Source: an uncultured Lachnospiraceae bacterium
Lineage (GTDB): Bacteria > Bacillota > Clostridia > Lachnospirales > Lachnospiraceae
DNA: 59,407 bases
Direction: 5' to 3'
NCBI GenBank assembly: GCA_902778165.1
Contig: CACYWQ010000010.1
Coordinates: 1 to 59,407, forward strand
Below the pieces are notes generated by a model, which worked only from the letters and a program-made list of their open reading frames with translations, was not told the origin of the DNA and made no database searches. The position numbers and the translations under genes are program-made. Shown here in pieces: positions 46,267-55,685 of the stretch (its first letter is position 1; each line of letters starts with the position of its first letter).

Positions 46267-47445
46267 CTAATCAACTATAACTATCTGTCGTTCATATTCG
46301 TTTCTTATCGGAATATGATATTTGTCAGTGACAGCAACTTCATATATATGTGCCGAAGCGATATCTATCTCAAGGCTTGAATGCATATCCGTATCGGCAA
46401 GCTTGGTGATAAGCGGTATACGGCTTCGCCGCTTGATCTCGCTTAACAGAGGCTCGGCTGATCTTCTAAATCCGAGGACTCTTGCATAAGGAGCCGTAAC
46501 AGGGGCATTACCGTGTATATTAAGCATAATGTGGGTAAGAAGCCTGTTAACACTTGTATGAGTTATATTCTTACTCTTTAATACACTAATGAAAGAATCA
46601 AAGTCGATAAACTGAGGAATACTTGATGTGATTCTGCTGCTAAAGGCGCTTGTCACATCCAAGAAGTCGACAAAATCAGTCTCATGCATAAGCTTATAAT
46701 GCAGATAAGAACTGAAATCATTTAAGAACATGAACTTGGATTCTCTTAAGACGTCAACGCATTCTGCCGGCATATGATCATATAATATACTGTCCACGAA
46801 GGCCTCACTTAATAGCAGCCTTATTGCGGAAGCAGAACTCATTCCGTCCACATCAAGTTCGGTTGCAGAATAATCAGCACCCTTACGTGTGATTGCCTGC
46901 GGTTTAATATCGGAATGAAGACTTCGTATTGCCTTACAGTATTCTATGGCAAGTATTGTGTTCGGCTTATCCAGATTCGATAACATGGATTGCGGAAAAT
47001 ACAGTTCCAGCGCTTTCTGACGTGCAAGGGGATAAGAGTAACCTTTACGTAAATATCCGTCCAGTGTCTCTTCGTATAAGGCCGGAGGGTCTGACAGAAA
47101 CTCGGCAAGCTTAAGGATAATCTGCTCATTGCCTGCTTCAACCCCAAAGGCAAGTTCATCCACAACACCGAGATTGTGAAGTATAGATACACCGCCTGAT
47201 GCAAATCGCTTGGCATCGGCAGTAGCATATATAACAGGCAATTCGATTACCAGATCCACGCCACCTAAAAGCGCCATCCTGGTCCTTGCATACTTATCGA
47301 CAATCGACGGTTCGCCCCGTTGCGTGAAGTCACCGCTTAATACTGCAATGACATAATCGCATTCATTTGCCTTGATCTCGTCTATCTGGTATTTGTGTCC
47401 GTTATGAAACGGATTGTATTCCGCAATTATTCCGGTTACTTTCAT
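46267..47445 (-). CDS. tmcAL: tRNA(Met) cytidine acetate ligase TmcAL
   Basis: A 392-residue enzyme that uses acetate and ATP to form N4-acetylcytidine at the wobble base of elongator tRNA-Met. The nucleotidyltransferase motif GIIAEYNPFHNGHKYQI is at the N-terminus, followed by VLSGDFTQRGEPSIVDKYARTRMAL and DLVIELPVIYATADAKRFASGGV. MKVTGII is taken as the start (ATG at 47445); an ATG at 47463 would add six residues. No Shine-Dalgarno sequence precedes either. It is the only complete minus-strand gene in the window. Confidence 0.93.
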   Translation of the reverse strand: MKVTGIIAEYNPFHNGHKYQIDEIKANECDYVIAVLSGDFTQRGEPSIVDKYARTRMALLGGVDLVIELPVIYATADAKRFASGGVSILHNLGVVDELAFGVEAGNEQIILKLAEFLSDPPALYEETLDGYLRKGYSYPLARQKALELYFPQSMLSNLDKPNTILAIEYCKAIRSLHSDIKPQAITRKGADYSATELDVDGMSSASAIRLLLSEAFVDSILYDHMPAECVDVLRESKFMFLNDFSSYLHYKLMHETDFVDFLDVTSAFSSRITSSIPQFIDFDSFISVLKSKNITHTSVNRLLTHIMLNIHGNAPVTAPYARVLGFRRSAEPLLSEIKRRSRIPLITKLADTDMHSSLEIDIASAHIYEVAVTDKYHIPIRNEYERQIVIVD

Positions 47446-47507
47446 ACAATTAATATAACACATTTGTTACACTTGATAGTATATTATTGATAACAGATAC
47501 GAATTTA

Positions 47508-47536
47508 TTGACATTTGCGTGTATCGGGCATAGAAT
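47508..47536 (+). promoter_or_regulatory. Sigma-A promoter of the flagellin-like gene
   Basis: A perfect -35 TTGACA (47508-47513), a 17-base spacer and TAGAAT (47531-47536). The leader to 47610 contains four GTAC tetramers (47541-47573). No sigma-28 (TAAA...GCCGATAA) box is present, unlike typical flagellin promoters. Confidence 0.75.
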
Positions 47537-47609
47537 AAATGTACATAAGTAGTACTTTGGTACATGATCGGTACGACTTCCTATAAGGACGGAAGGAGGA
47601 ATATTTGAT

Positions 47610-48290
47610 ATGGCAATCAGTGGATTAGGCGGATATAACAACAGCGTTAACAATAATTACAATAAGTCATTATATGGCAAGATCGCCAGCGGTAATAAGC
47701 TTCAGAGAGCTGCCGACGGCCCTTCAGAACTGGCTATTGCACAGAAGATGGAGAGCCAAATCAGGACACAGGAAGCCATGCAGCAGAATGCGGCTATGGA
47801 TCAGGCTTATCAGAATATCAAAGATTCGGGCCTTGCAGGGATGGTCGATTATGCTCAGAGCATCAACGAACTGTCTGTCAGACAGATGAACGGTACGATG
47901 TCGGCTTCTGATAAGATGGCTATCCAGAATCAGATTGACCAGTACAATGCGGGCATGAACGATATGACCACACAGACTAAGTATAATGAGTCTTATGTAC
48001 TTAAGGGCTTCAAGGCAGAAGGCACACCTTCCGAAGTTATCGGTCAGATAAGCAGTGCCAGAAGTGAAGTCGGTGCACAGACTAACGGTTTGGAGCACAG
48101 GATCAGATCAAGTAAGGTTGAGGCAGAGAATACGGTTGCAGCCAAGAGCCGTATAGCTGATACGGATATAGCTAAGGCGAGCTCACAGCTTAAGAAGAAT
48201 CAGGTACTTCGCGATTATCAGAACATGATGCAAAGACGCAGAATGGATGATGAGAAGAGGAAAGCCCAGGGATTGTTCATGGGTCTGTAG
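47610..48290 (+). CDS. Short flagellin-like protein
   Basis: A 226-residue protein with flagellin-type N- and C-terminal helices and no variable middle domain. The N-terminal half has NKSLYGKIASGNKLQRAADGPSELAIAQKMESQIR and later ELSVRQMNGTMSASDKMAIQNQIDQ and YNESYVLKGFKAEG, which follow flagellin D1. The C-terminal half has GLEHRIRSSKVEAENTVAAKSRIADTDIAK. The end differs: the hydrophobic D0 helix of flagellin is replaced by MQRRRMDDEKRKAQGLFMGL. It could be a minor filament or cap protein, or something else that reuses the fold. A GGAAGGAGG ribosome binding site lies 10 bases upstream; no other flagellar gene is nearby. Confidence 0.82.
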   Translation: MAISGLGGYNNSVNNNYNKSLYGKIASGNKLQRAADGPSELAIAQKMESQIRTQEAMQQNAAMDQAYQNIKDSGLAGMVDYAQSINELSVRQMNGTMSASDKMAIQNQIDQYNAGMNDMTTQTKYNESYVLKGFKAEGTPSEVIGQISSARSEVGAQTNGLEHRIRSSKVEAENTVAAKSRIADTDIAKASSQLKKNQVLRDYQNMMQRRRMDDEKRKAQGLFMGL

Positions 48291-48324
48291 TCCTTCTTAA
48301 GGAAGTGTATAAATGACATTTAAG

Positions 48325-48352
48325 GCGCTCACATTTAGGTGAGCGCTTTTTT
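48325..48352 (+). terminator. Intrinsic terminator after the flagellin-like gene
   Basis: An 8-bp perfect stem GCGCTCAC / GTGAGCGC with an ATTTAG loop, followed by TTTTTT. Confidence 0.92.
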
Positions 48353-48362
48353 AAAAAAATGG

Positions 48363-48392
48363 TTGACAAAGGGTGTCAAAGCACCATATAAT
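48363..48392 (+). promoter_or_regulatory. Strong sigma-A promoter of rpmF
   Basis: Consensus TTGACA (48363-48368) and TATAAT (48387-48392) with an 18-base spacer. Both hexamers are perfect, which suits a ribosomal protein gene. The leader is about 60 bases. Confidence 0.88.
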
Positions 48393-48460
48393 ACATAGGC
48401 GCGTGTGTAATGACTAAACAGCGCATAAAATGATTGTTAACTCTTAAAGGAGGTGTAGAT

Positions 48461-48640
48461 ATGTCAATTTGTCCTAAGAATAAATCTTCTAAGGGAAGAA
48501 GGGATAAGAGAAGAGCTAATTGGAAGATGACAGCTCCTACTCTTGTTAAGTGCAGCAAGTGCGGTGCTTTAATGGTTCCCCACAGAGTATGTAAGGCATG
48601 CGGTTCTTACAACAAGAAGGAAATCGTTGCTGTAGACTAA
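48461..48640 (+). CDS. rpmF: 50S ribosomal protein L32
   Basis: The 59-residue L32. It starts MSICPKNKSSKGRRDKRRAN and carries the zinc-ribbon pair CSKCGAL and CKACGSY, the zinc-binding (C+) form. ATG 48461 has AGGAGGTG 8 bases upstream. It stands alone between two terminators rather than behind a DUF177 (YceD) gene, its common partner in Bacillota. Confidence 0.96.
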   Translation: MSICPKNKSSKGRRDKRRANWKMTAPTLVKCSKCGALMVPHRVCKACGSYNKKEIVAVD

Positions 48641-48663
48641 TCATTACGAAATAGCATGAATTG

Positions 48664-48697
48664 ACGGCTATAGGTGTATCCTGTAGCCGTTGTTTTT
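48664..48697 (+). terminator. Intrinsic terminator after rpmF
   Basis: An 11-bp stem ACGGCTATAGG / CCTGTAGCCGT (one G-U pair) with a TGTAT loop and a TGTTTTT tail. It ends 21 bases before the proA start, leaving little room for a separate proA promoter, so read-through may express proA. Confidence 0.85.
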
Positions 48698-48718
48698 CTA
48701 TTCGGGAAGAGGAAGCTT

Positions 48719-49993
48719 ATGAGTATTAGAGATGATGCAAGGAAAATGAAACTTAAGGCACCTTATATGGCAAATGTGCCTGTAGATGAGCGTAATAAGG
48801 CACTTAAGTTAATAGCCGAATCGCTTAAGGCCAATGCGGATAAGATATTTGATGCCAATCATATTGATATGGCAGAGGCAGAGGCTAATGAAATACCCGG
48901 TTCCGTATTAAAAAGACTTAAGTTTGATGAAGGCAAATTAAAGGCCTCTGTTGACGGTATAGTAAGTCTTATTGGGCTGGATGATCCGATAGGTCGTGTA
49001 ACTCTGCACAGACAGCTCGATGAAGGACTTGTTCTCACACGTATAACCTGTCCCATAGGTGTTATAGGTGTCATATTCGAGGCAAGACCCGATGCCCTTA
49101 TCCAGATAGCTTCTCTGTGCATCAAAAGCGGTAATTGCGCTATATTAAAGGGCGGTAAAGAGACAGTGAATACCAATAAGGTATTGTTTGATCTTATTCA
49201 TGAAGCGGTTGTTAGCGCAGGATTGCCTTCGGAATGTCTCTTCCAGGCCACATCACACAGTGAAATAGATGAATTGCTTGATTGTTACGGAGATGTGGAT
49301 CTTATTATTCCCAGAGGTTCCAATGCCTTTGTCAGATATATCATGGATAATACAAGGATCCCCGTTATGGGTCATGCCGACGGAATATGTCATATATATG
49401 TTGATAAGGCGGCCGATATCGATATGGCAATTAAGATCATAACCGATGCCAAGATTCAGTACACGGCTGCATGTAATGCGGTTGAGACATTACTTGTTCA
49501 TAAAGACATTGCAGATGAATTCCTGCCTAAGCTTAAGGCTGCAATGGATGAGGTCGGAGTTACTCTTAAGGGAGATTTCGCCTCAAGAGGAATCATAACC
49601 ATAGACCCGGTGGGTGAAGAAGGATATGTAGAATACTTAAGCCTTATGGCTTCTGTCAAAGTGGTTGATGATATAGACGGAGCCATAACACATATCAATG
49701 CCCACGGCTCTCATCATACCGATGCGATAATAACTGATGATGATAACGCGGCGGATACATTTATGAGGTTAGTGGATTCGGCTGGTGTATACCGTAACTG
49801 TTCCACAAGATTCTCTGACGGATTCCGCTACGGATTCGGCGCAGAGGTCGGAATCAGCACGAGCAAATTGCACGCAAGAGGTCCTGTCGGATTGGACGGT
49901 CTTATGACATACAAATATATGCTTAACGGACAGGGTCAGACAGTCGGAGAATACGCTTCGGGAGCGAAGGAATTCAGATTCAGAGATTTGTAG
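48719..49993 (+). CDS. proA: Gamma-glutamyl phosphate reductase
   Basis: A 424-residue NADPH-dependent reductase making glutamate 5-semialdehyde in proline synthesis. Visible are ITCPIGVIGVIFEARPDALIQIASLCIKSGNCAILKGGKE, the catalytic Cys in YTAACNAVETLLVH and GPVGLDGLMTYKYMLNGQGQ at the end. The partner glutamate 5-kinase gene proB, usually next to proA, is not here. ATG 48719 with GAAGAGGAA upstream is preferred over an in-frame ATG at 48674 that lies inside the terminator hairpin. Confidence 0.95.
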   Translation: MSIRDDARKMKLKAPYMANVPVDERNKALKLIAESLKANADKIFDANHIDMAEAEANEIPGSVLKRLKFDEGKLKASVDGIVSLIGLDDPIGRVTLHRQLDEGLVLTRITCPIGVIGVIFEARPDALIQIASLCIKSGNCAILKGGKETVNTNKVLFDLIHEAVVSAGLPSECLFQATSHSEIDELLDCYGDVDLIIPRGSNAFVRYIMDNTRIPVMGHADGICHIYVDKAADIDMAIKIITDAKIQYTAACNAVETLLVHKDIADEFLPKLKAAMDEVGVTLKGDFASRGIITIDPVGEEGYVEYLSLMASVKVVDDIDGAITHINAHGSHHTDAIITDDDNAADTFMRLVDSAGVYRNCSTRFSDGFRYGFGAEVGISTSKLHARGPVGLDGLMTYKYMLNGQGQTVGEYASGAKEFRFRDL

Positions 49994-49999
49994 AAATAC

Positions 50000-50028
50000 T
50001 TGCTTTTTGCTGGTGTCTCTTGTATAGT
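50000..50028 (+). promoter_or_regulatory. Probable sigma-A promoter of the plsX operon
   Basis: TTGCTT (50000-50005), a 17-base spacer and TATAGT (50023-50028). It lies in the 64-base gap between proA and plsX. I see no FapR-type operator (TTAGTACCTGGTACTAA-like) here. Confidence 0.55.
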
Positions 50029-50057
50029 AATGAAGTAGTTGATTCGGAGAGGGAGAT

Positions 50058-51074
50058 ATGGCAGAATATACCAAAGTTGCCCTTGATGCCATGGGTGGAG
50101 ATAATGCCCCCGCATGTAATGTTACGGGAGCACTCAGGGCGCTTAAGGATAATGACAGACTCATTGTCAATCTTGTGGGCAGGAAGGCCGATATTGAGGC
50201 GGCTTTAGCTGATGAGAAGATCAATGAGGGAATAGTATATGACAAGAGCAGACTTAACATCGTAGATGCACCGGATGTTATAGAGAATGCAGAACCGCCT
50301 GTTATGGCTATCCGCAAGAAGAAGGATTCTTCCATAGTGGTTGCCATGAATATGGTCAAGGAAGGCAAATGTGATGCATATGTATCAGCCGGTTCAACCG
50401 GAGCGACACTTGTGGGAGGACAGGTGATCGTAGGACGAATCAAGGGTGTGGAGAGAGCTCCGTTGGCACCGCTTCTTCCCACCAAGAAGGGTATGTCACT
50501 TATCGTAGACTGCGGAGCCAATGTCGATGCAAGACCCTCAATGCTTGTACAGTTTGCCAAGATGGGTTCGATATATATGGAGAATGTGGTCGGAGTAAGC
50601 AGACCTAAGGTAGCCATAGTCAATATCGGAGCCGAAGAAGATAAGGGTAATAATCTGGTCAAGGAGACATTTCCGTTACTTAAGGCTTGTCCCGAGATCA
50701 ACTTCGTAGGAAGTGTTGAGGCTAGAGATATTCCCTACGGGGATGTGGATGTGGTTGTGTGCGATGCATTTGTAGGCAATGTACTGCTTAAGATGTATGA
50801 AGGCACCGGCAAGGTTCTTATGGGAGAACTTAAGGATGCAATGATGTCATCCACCAAGACCAAGATAGGAGCTCTGTTAGTTAAATCGGCACTCAAAGAT
50901 AAGCTTAAGAAATACGATGCATCGGAATACGGCGGAGCACCAATGCTTGGACTTAACGGTCTGGTGGTGAAGACGCACGGAAGCAGTACACCCAAGGAAA
51001 TAAGGAATACATTGCTTGAGTGTGTTAAATTTAAAGAACAGAACATCAGCGAGAAGATTAAAGCTGTATTATAG
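50058..51074 (+). CDS. plsX: Phosphate acyltransferase PlsX
   Basis: A 338-residue peripheral membrane enzyme converting acyl-ACP to acyl-phosphate for phospholipid synthesis. Hallmarks are [74 protein letters not shown] and the C-terminal [13 protein letters not shown]. It heads plsX-acpP-rnc-smc-ftsY, a conserved Bacillota order linking lipid synthesis with RNA and chromosome functions. Confidence 0.96.
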   Translation: MAEYTKVALDAMGGDNAPACNVTGALRALKDNDRLIVNLVGRKADIEAALADEKINEGIVYDKSRLNIVDAPDVIENAEPPVMAIRKKKDSSIVVAMNMVKEGKCDAYVSAGSTGATLVGGQVIVGRIKGVERAPLAPLLPTKKGMSLIVDCGANVDARPSMLVQFAKMGSIYMENVVGVSRPKVAIVNIGAEEDKGNNLVKETFPLLKACPEINFVGSVEARDIPYGDVDVVVCDAFVGNVLLKMYEGTGKVLMGELKDAMMSSTKTKIGALLVKSALKDKLKKYDASEYGGAPMLGLNGLVVKTHGSSTPKEIRNTLLECVKFKEQNISEKIKAVL

Positions 51075-51091
51075 ACAGTAGGAGGAATAAT

Positions 51092-51322
51092 ATGGAACTT
51101 GAGAAACTGAAGAAGGTTATTGCAGAGGTATTAAGTGTAGACCCTGAAGAGATTACGATGGAGACAACCTTCGTAGATGATCTGGGAGCTGATTCGCTGG
51201 ATGTGTTCCAGATAATAATGGGATTGGAAGAGGAATTCGATATAGAGATTCCGCCGGAGAAGGCTGAGAAGATAACCACTGTAGGTGAAGCGGTTGAACT
51301 TATCAAGAACGAAGTTGACTAA
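51092..51322 (+). CDS. acpP: Acyl carrier protein
   Basis: A 76-residue acidic four-helix carrier protein. The phosphopantetheine attachment serine is in [18 protein letters not shown]. The ribosome binding site is TAGGAGG. It lies 17 bases after plsX, whose product uses acyl-ACP. Confidence 0.96.
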   Translation: MELEKLKKVIAEVLSVDPEEITMETTFVDDLGADSLDVFQIIMGLEEEFDIEIPPEKAEKITTVGEAVELIKNEVD

Positions 51323-51325
51323 TGT

Positions 51326-51362
51326 CAAACAAAAAGCCCAATAATAAGGGCTTTTTGGTTTG
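51326..51362 (+). terminator. Hairpin between acpP and rnc (attenuator or processing site)
   Basis: AAAAAGCCC / GGGCTTTTT with an 8-base AATAATAA loop, extended outward by CAAAC / GTTTG with a one-base bulge. It has the A-stem-T shape of a bidirectional terminator and ends 1-2 bases before the rnc ribosome binding site. It probably lowers rnc-smc-ftsY expression relative to acpP. Confidence 0.65.
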
Positions 51363-51377
51363 TAAAGGAGTGCGCTT

Positions 51378-52085
51378 TTGGAGACGTTAAAATACGCAAA
51401 AGAGCAAACCGAACTGGAGAAAAAGATCGGATATTCATTTAAAGATGCGTCGTTACTTACGATGGCTCTGACCCATTCGTCATTTGCAAACGAGCGGACA
51501 AGGAGCGGACGTAAGGACTATGAGAGGCTTGAATTCCTGGGAGATGCGGTGCTTGAACTGGTATCAAGCGATTATCTCTATCACAAGCATGAAGACCTTA
51601 AAGAAGGTAAATTAACCAAATTAAGAGCTTCCATGGTATGTGAGCCGGCATTGGCCAAATGCGCAAGGAATATAGGATTGGAAGAGTATATTCTGCTTGG
51701 TAAGGGCGAAGAGATGACGGGTGGACGAGACAGAGACTCCATCATATCCGATGTCATGGAAGCCGTTATCGGAGCAATGTATTTGGACGGAGGCCTTAAT
51801 ACGGCCAAGGAGTTCATATATGATTACGTGCTTGATGAACTTGTTGAAGGTAAGTCGATTCAGGATTCCAAGACTGCTTTGCAGGAGCTGGTTCAGGCAA
51901 GTAACTATGATTCATTCGAATACAGAATGGCAGGGGAGAAGGGCCCCGATCATAATAAGACATTCATGGCGGAAGCCGTTCTTAACGGTGAAGTTATAGG
52001 TTACGGAGAGGGAAGAACCAAGAAAGCCGCGCAGCAGGCGGCAGCCGCTGAGGCGATAGACAGACTTAGAGGAGATAGTAAGTAG
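51378..52085 (+). CDS. rnc: Ribonuclease III
   Basis: A 235-residue double-strand-specific endoribonuclease. The catalytic signature ERLEFLGDAVLELVSS is near residue 49, DVMEAVIGAMYLDGG is the second acidic cluster, and the C-terminal dsRNA-binding domain ends GEGRTKKAAQQAAAAEAI. The start is TTG at 51378 with AAAGGAG 7 bases upstream. A hairpin directly before the ribosome binding site may reduce its expression. Confidence 0.95.
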   Translation: METLKYAKEQTELEKKIGYSFKDASLLTMALTHSSFANERTRSGRKDYERLEFLGDAVLELVSSDYLYHKHEDLKEGKLTKLRASMVCEPALAKCARNIGLEEYILLGKGEEMTGGRDRDSIISDVMEAVIGAMYLDGGLNTAKEFIYDYVLDELVEGKSIQDSKTALQELVQASNYDSFEYRMAGEKGPDHNKTFMAEAVLNGEVIGYGEGRTKKAAQQAAAAEAIDRLRGDSK

Positions 52086-52127
52086 TATTTAGTATTAAGG
52101 GAATATTAGATACGGCAACAGAACAAT

Positions 52128-55100
52128 ATGTATCTTAAGAGTATAGAAGTACAGGGATTTAAGTCCTTTGCCAACAAAATAAACTTTCAGTTTCATAACG
52201 GAATCACGGGCATAGTGGGCCCCAACGGCTCGGGCAAGAGTAATGTTGCGGATGCGGTTCGTTGGGTGTTAGGTGAGCAGAGAATCAAACAGCTTCGTGG
52301 TGCATCCATGCAGGATGTTATCTTTGCCGGTACAGAGATGCGTAAGCCCTTAAGTTATGCTTATGTGGCAATAACGCTTGATAATTCGGATCATCAGTTG
52401 GCAATTGATTTCGATGAAGTTACGGTAGCCAGAAGACTGTATCGTTCGGGAGAGAGCGAATACCTTATTAACGGAGCACCGTGCAGACTTAAGGATATCA
52501 GTGAGATGTTCTATGATACGGGTATCGGTAAGGAAGGATATTCAATCATAGGTCAGGGTCAGATCGATGCGATTCTTTCGGGTAAGCCTGAGGACAGAAG
52601 AGAACTGTTTGATGAAGCGGCAGGAATCGTTAAGTTTAAGAGACGTAAGATCGCTTCTGAGAAGAAGCTTGATGAAGAGCGTAATAATCTCGTTCGTGTA
52701 TCGGATATCTTAGGTGAACTTGAGAAGCAGGTAGGCCCCCTTGAGCGTCAGGCTTCCAAGGCAAGAATATATCTTGATAAGAAACAGGAACTTAAGACAC
52801 TGGATGTCAATATGTTCCTGCTTGAGAATAATTCGATCAAAGACCGCTTAAATGAGACTAACATCAATCTTCAGAATACCATCAAGGAGTATGAAGAAGC
52901 GGATGCTAAATATGAGAATACTAAGTCTGAATATGAGCAGACAATATTAGACATCGAAGAACTTGAGAAGGTGATCGAAGAAGAGAGAAAGGCCCTGGGT
53001 GAGACAGGAACAGTTCGCCAGCGTCTTGAGAATCAGATTGAACTTCTTAAAGAACAGATCAATTCAATCCGCGGTAATGAGGCACATCTGGGTACACGTA
53101 AAGAGAGCGTATCCGGCGAACTTGATGCCAAACTTAAGGAAGAAGAAGATTTAAATGCCAAGAAGTCTACCGTAGATGCAAGACTTAATGAGGCCAATGA
53201 TAAGAAGAACGAAGTACTTAAGCGACTTTCGGATGTTCAGGGTAATATCGAACAGATCAATTCGGATATAGAGAACTGCAAGAACGATATCATTGAAGCT
53301 CTGAATGAACGTGCCAATATCCGTTCGAGAGCCGAGCGTATAACTGCGATGCAGGAGCAGATCGATATCCGCAAGGCAGAACTTACAAGTAAGCTTGTTG
53401 CGGCAAGAACCGACGAAGCCAAGCAACAGGATGTTATCAAACAGTTTGAGGATGAATTCGAGAAGATCTCAGAGCAGATCAATGAATTAAATGCCACACA
53501 GAAATCCAAGGAAGAGAGTGTGGCTAAGTTAAAAGAAGAACTTACCCAGATGGATACCAAGCTTCGTGACGAGCAGGTTAAGTACCATCAGGATAAGAGT
53601 AAATTAGAGGCGCTGTCCAACATCACCGAAAGATATGAAGGATACGGCGGCTCCGTTAAGCGCGTAATGGAGCAGAAGGAGAAGCATAAGGGTATCATAG
53701 GTGTTGTTGCCGATATCGTTACGGCAGAGAAGAAGTATGAGACGGCTATCGAGACGGCTCTTGGCGGAAATATCCAGAATATCGTTACCGATGATGAAGA
53801 GACGGCCAAGAAGATGATCGCTTTCCTTAAGCAGGAGAGAGCCGGAAGAGCTACATTCTTACCCCTCACAAGTATTAAGAATCCTCAGGAATTCAAGACT
53901 CCGGAGGTACTTGATGAAAAGGGCGTATTAGGACTGGCAGACAGCCTTGTTAAGACCAAGAAAGAATATGTCAATGTTGCCAAGGCTATGCTTGGCAGAA
54001 TCGTTGTTGTAGATAATGTTGACAATGCCGTCAAGATCGCACGTAAGTATGATTACGGCATCAGAATGGTCACCTTGGAGGGTGAGTTACTTGTGCCCGG
54101 CGGTGCAATCAGTGGTGGTGCATTTAAGAATAACAGCAACCTCTTATCAAGAAGACGTGAGATGGATGAACTTGATAAGAGCATGAAGGATTCCTTAAAG
54201 GAGATCGACAGACTTCTATCAGCCATTGAAGAGACCAAGAATAAGCGTAATGAGGAAAGAGTTGAGATCGAGAAACTTAAGATGACTCTTCAGGAGAAGT
54301 TCATTGCGCAAAACACGGCGAGACTTAATCTTACAAGTGCCCGTAACAGACAGGAAGAGAATAAGGCGGACTATGACAGCCTTAAGAATGAGTCGGCAGA
54401 TCTTGAGAAGCAGGTAGCTGATAACAGCGCCGAGAAGGAGAATATCGAGAAAGAACTTAAAGCTTCAATGCAACTTGAGGCAGATAAGACCGCTCATATA
54501 GAGAAACAGCAGGGCCAACTCGATGCACTGCATAAAGATGAGAGCGATATATCCGAAGAACTTAAGACGGCAGAACTTGAAGCAGAGAAGATCATGCAGC
54601 AGGTTGGATTCGAACAGCAGAATCTGGATCGAATCAGAGCCGAGAGAGAACGCTTCGAGGCCGAACTTAAGGAGATAGAAGGAGAACTCGGCGGCGGTGC
54701 TAAGTTAATCGAAGAGAAAGAGAATAACATTCATGAGATAGAGGAGACCATTAAGGCCTCTCATACAACGGAAGCAAAGACAAGCGATAAGCTTAATGAG
54801 GACATCCGTAAGAAAGAAGAACTTGCCGAGAAACAGAAGAATTTCTTCGCTGTGAGGGAAGAATTAAGTGAAACAAGGTCAAGGCTTGATAAGGAGAGAT
54901 ATCGTCTGCAGGCTGCAACCGAGAAACTCACCGAATCGATTCAGGCGCAGATCGACTATATGTGGAATGAATACGAGATCACTCTTCGTGATGCGGAGAA
55001 CATGCGTGATCCTTCCATGAACGATTTGGCCGGAATGAAGGCAAGCGTGTCAACGCTTCGTGAGGACATACGTAAGTTAGGTGATGTCAATGTCGGTGCC

Positions 55101-55685
55101 ATCGAGGAATATAAGCAGGTATCCGAGAGATACACTTTCCTTAAGACTCAGCATGATGATCTGGTTGAAGCAGAGAAGACATTAATGGGTATAATCGAGG
55201 AACTTGATACTGCGATGCGTAAGCAGTTTAAGGATAAGTTCCATGCTATAGAGACGGAGTTTGATAAGGTATTTAAGGAATTGTTCGGCGGCGGACACGG
55301 AAGTCTAGAACTTATGGAAGATCAGGATATCCTTGAAGCCGGTATCAGAATAGAGGCACAGCCTCCGGGCAAGAAACTTCAGAATATGATGCAGTTATCC
55401 GGTGGTGAGAAGGCTCTTACGGCAATTGCGCTGCTATTTGCGATTCAGAATCTTAAGCCTTCACCGTTCTGTCTGCTTGATGAGATTGAGGCGGCGCTTG
55501 ATGAGAGCAATGTCGAGCGATTCGCCAAGTACTTACATAAGCTTACCAAGCATACTCAGTTCATAGTCATCACCCACAGAAGAGGTACTATGGAAAGAGC
55601 CGACAGATTGTACGGTATCACCATGCAGGAGAAGGGTGTATCGACGCTTGTAAGTGTCAATCTCGTAGAGGAGGCGCTTACGTAA
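52128..55685 (+). CDS. smc: Chromosome segregation protein SMC
   Basis: An 1185-residue SMC ATPase of the bacterial condensin complex. Walker A is GPNGSGKSNVADAVRWVLGEQ (about residue 32), and the Q-loop region includes GQGQIDAIL. Two long coiled coils (about 170-500 and 675-1010) flank the hinge near 515-660 (YEGYGGSVKRVM ... VPGGAISGGAF). The C-terminal head has LSGGEKALTAIALLF and Walker B FCLLDEIEAALDESN. The Shine-Dalgarno sequence is weak. Its stop overlaps the ftsY start (TAATG). Confidence 0.96.
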   Translation: MYLKSIEVQGFKSFANKINFQFHNGITGIVGPNGSGKSNVADAVRWVLGEQRIKQLRGASMQDVIFAGTEMRKPLSYAYVAITLDNSDHQLAIDFDEVTVARRLYRSGESEYLINGAPCRLKDISEMFYDTGIGKEGYSIIGQGQIDAILSGKPEDRRELFDEAAGIVKFKRRKIASEKKLDEERNNLVRVSDILGELEKQVGPLERQASKARIYLDKKQELKTLDVNMFLLENNSIKDRLNETNINLQNTIKEYEEADAKYENTKSEYEQTILDIEELEKVIEEERKALGETGTVRQRLENQIELLKEQINSIRGNEAHLGTRKESVSGELDAKLKEEEDLNAKKSTVDARLNEANDKKNEVLKRLSDVQGNIEQINSDIENCKNDIIEALNERANIRSRAERITAMQEQIDIRKAELTSKLVAARTDEAKQQDVIKQFEDEFEKISEQINELNATQKSKEESVAKLKEELTQMDTKLRDEQVKYHQDKSKLEALSNITERYEGYGGSVKRVMEQKEKHKGIIGVVADIVTAEKKYETAIETALGGNIQNIVTDDEETAKKMIAFLKQERAGRATFLPLTSIKNPQEFKTPEVLDEKGVLGLADSLVKTKKEYVNVAKAMLGRIVVVDNVDNAVKIARKYDYGIRMVTLEGELLVPGGAISGGAFKNNSNLLSRRREMDELDKSMKDSLKEIDRLLSAIEETKNKRNEERVEIEKLKMTLQEKFIAQNTARLNLTSARNRQEENKADYDSLKNESADLEKQVADNSAEKENIEKELKASMQLEADKTAHIEKQQGQLDALHKDESDISEELKTAELEAEKIMQQVGFEQQNLDRIRAERERFEAELKEIEGELGGGAKLIEEKENNIHEIEETIKASHTTEAKTSDKLNEDIRKKEELAEKQKNFFAVREELSETRSRLDKERYRLQAATEKLTESIQAQIDYMWNEYEITLRDAENMRDPSMNDLAGMKASVSTLREDIRKLGDVNVGAIEEYKQVSERYTFLKTQHDDLVEAEKTLMGIIEELDTAMRKQFKDKFHAIETEFDKVFKELFGGGHGSLELMEDQDILEAGIRIEAQPPGKKLQNMMQLSGGEKALTAIALLFAIQNLKPSPFCLLDEIEAALDESNVERFAKYLHKLTKHTQFIVITHRRGTMERADRLYGITMQEKGVSTLVSVNLVEEALT

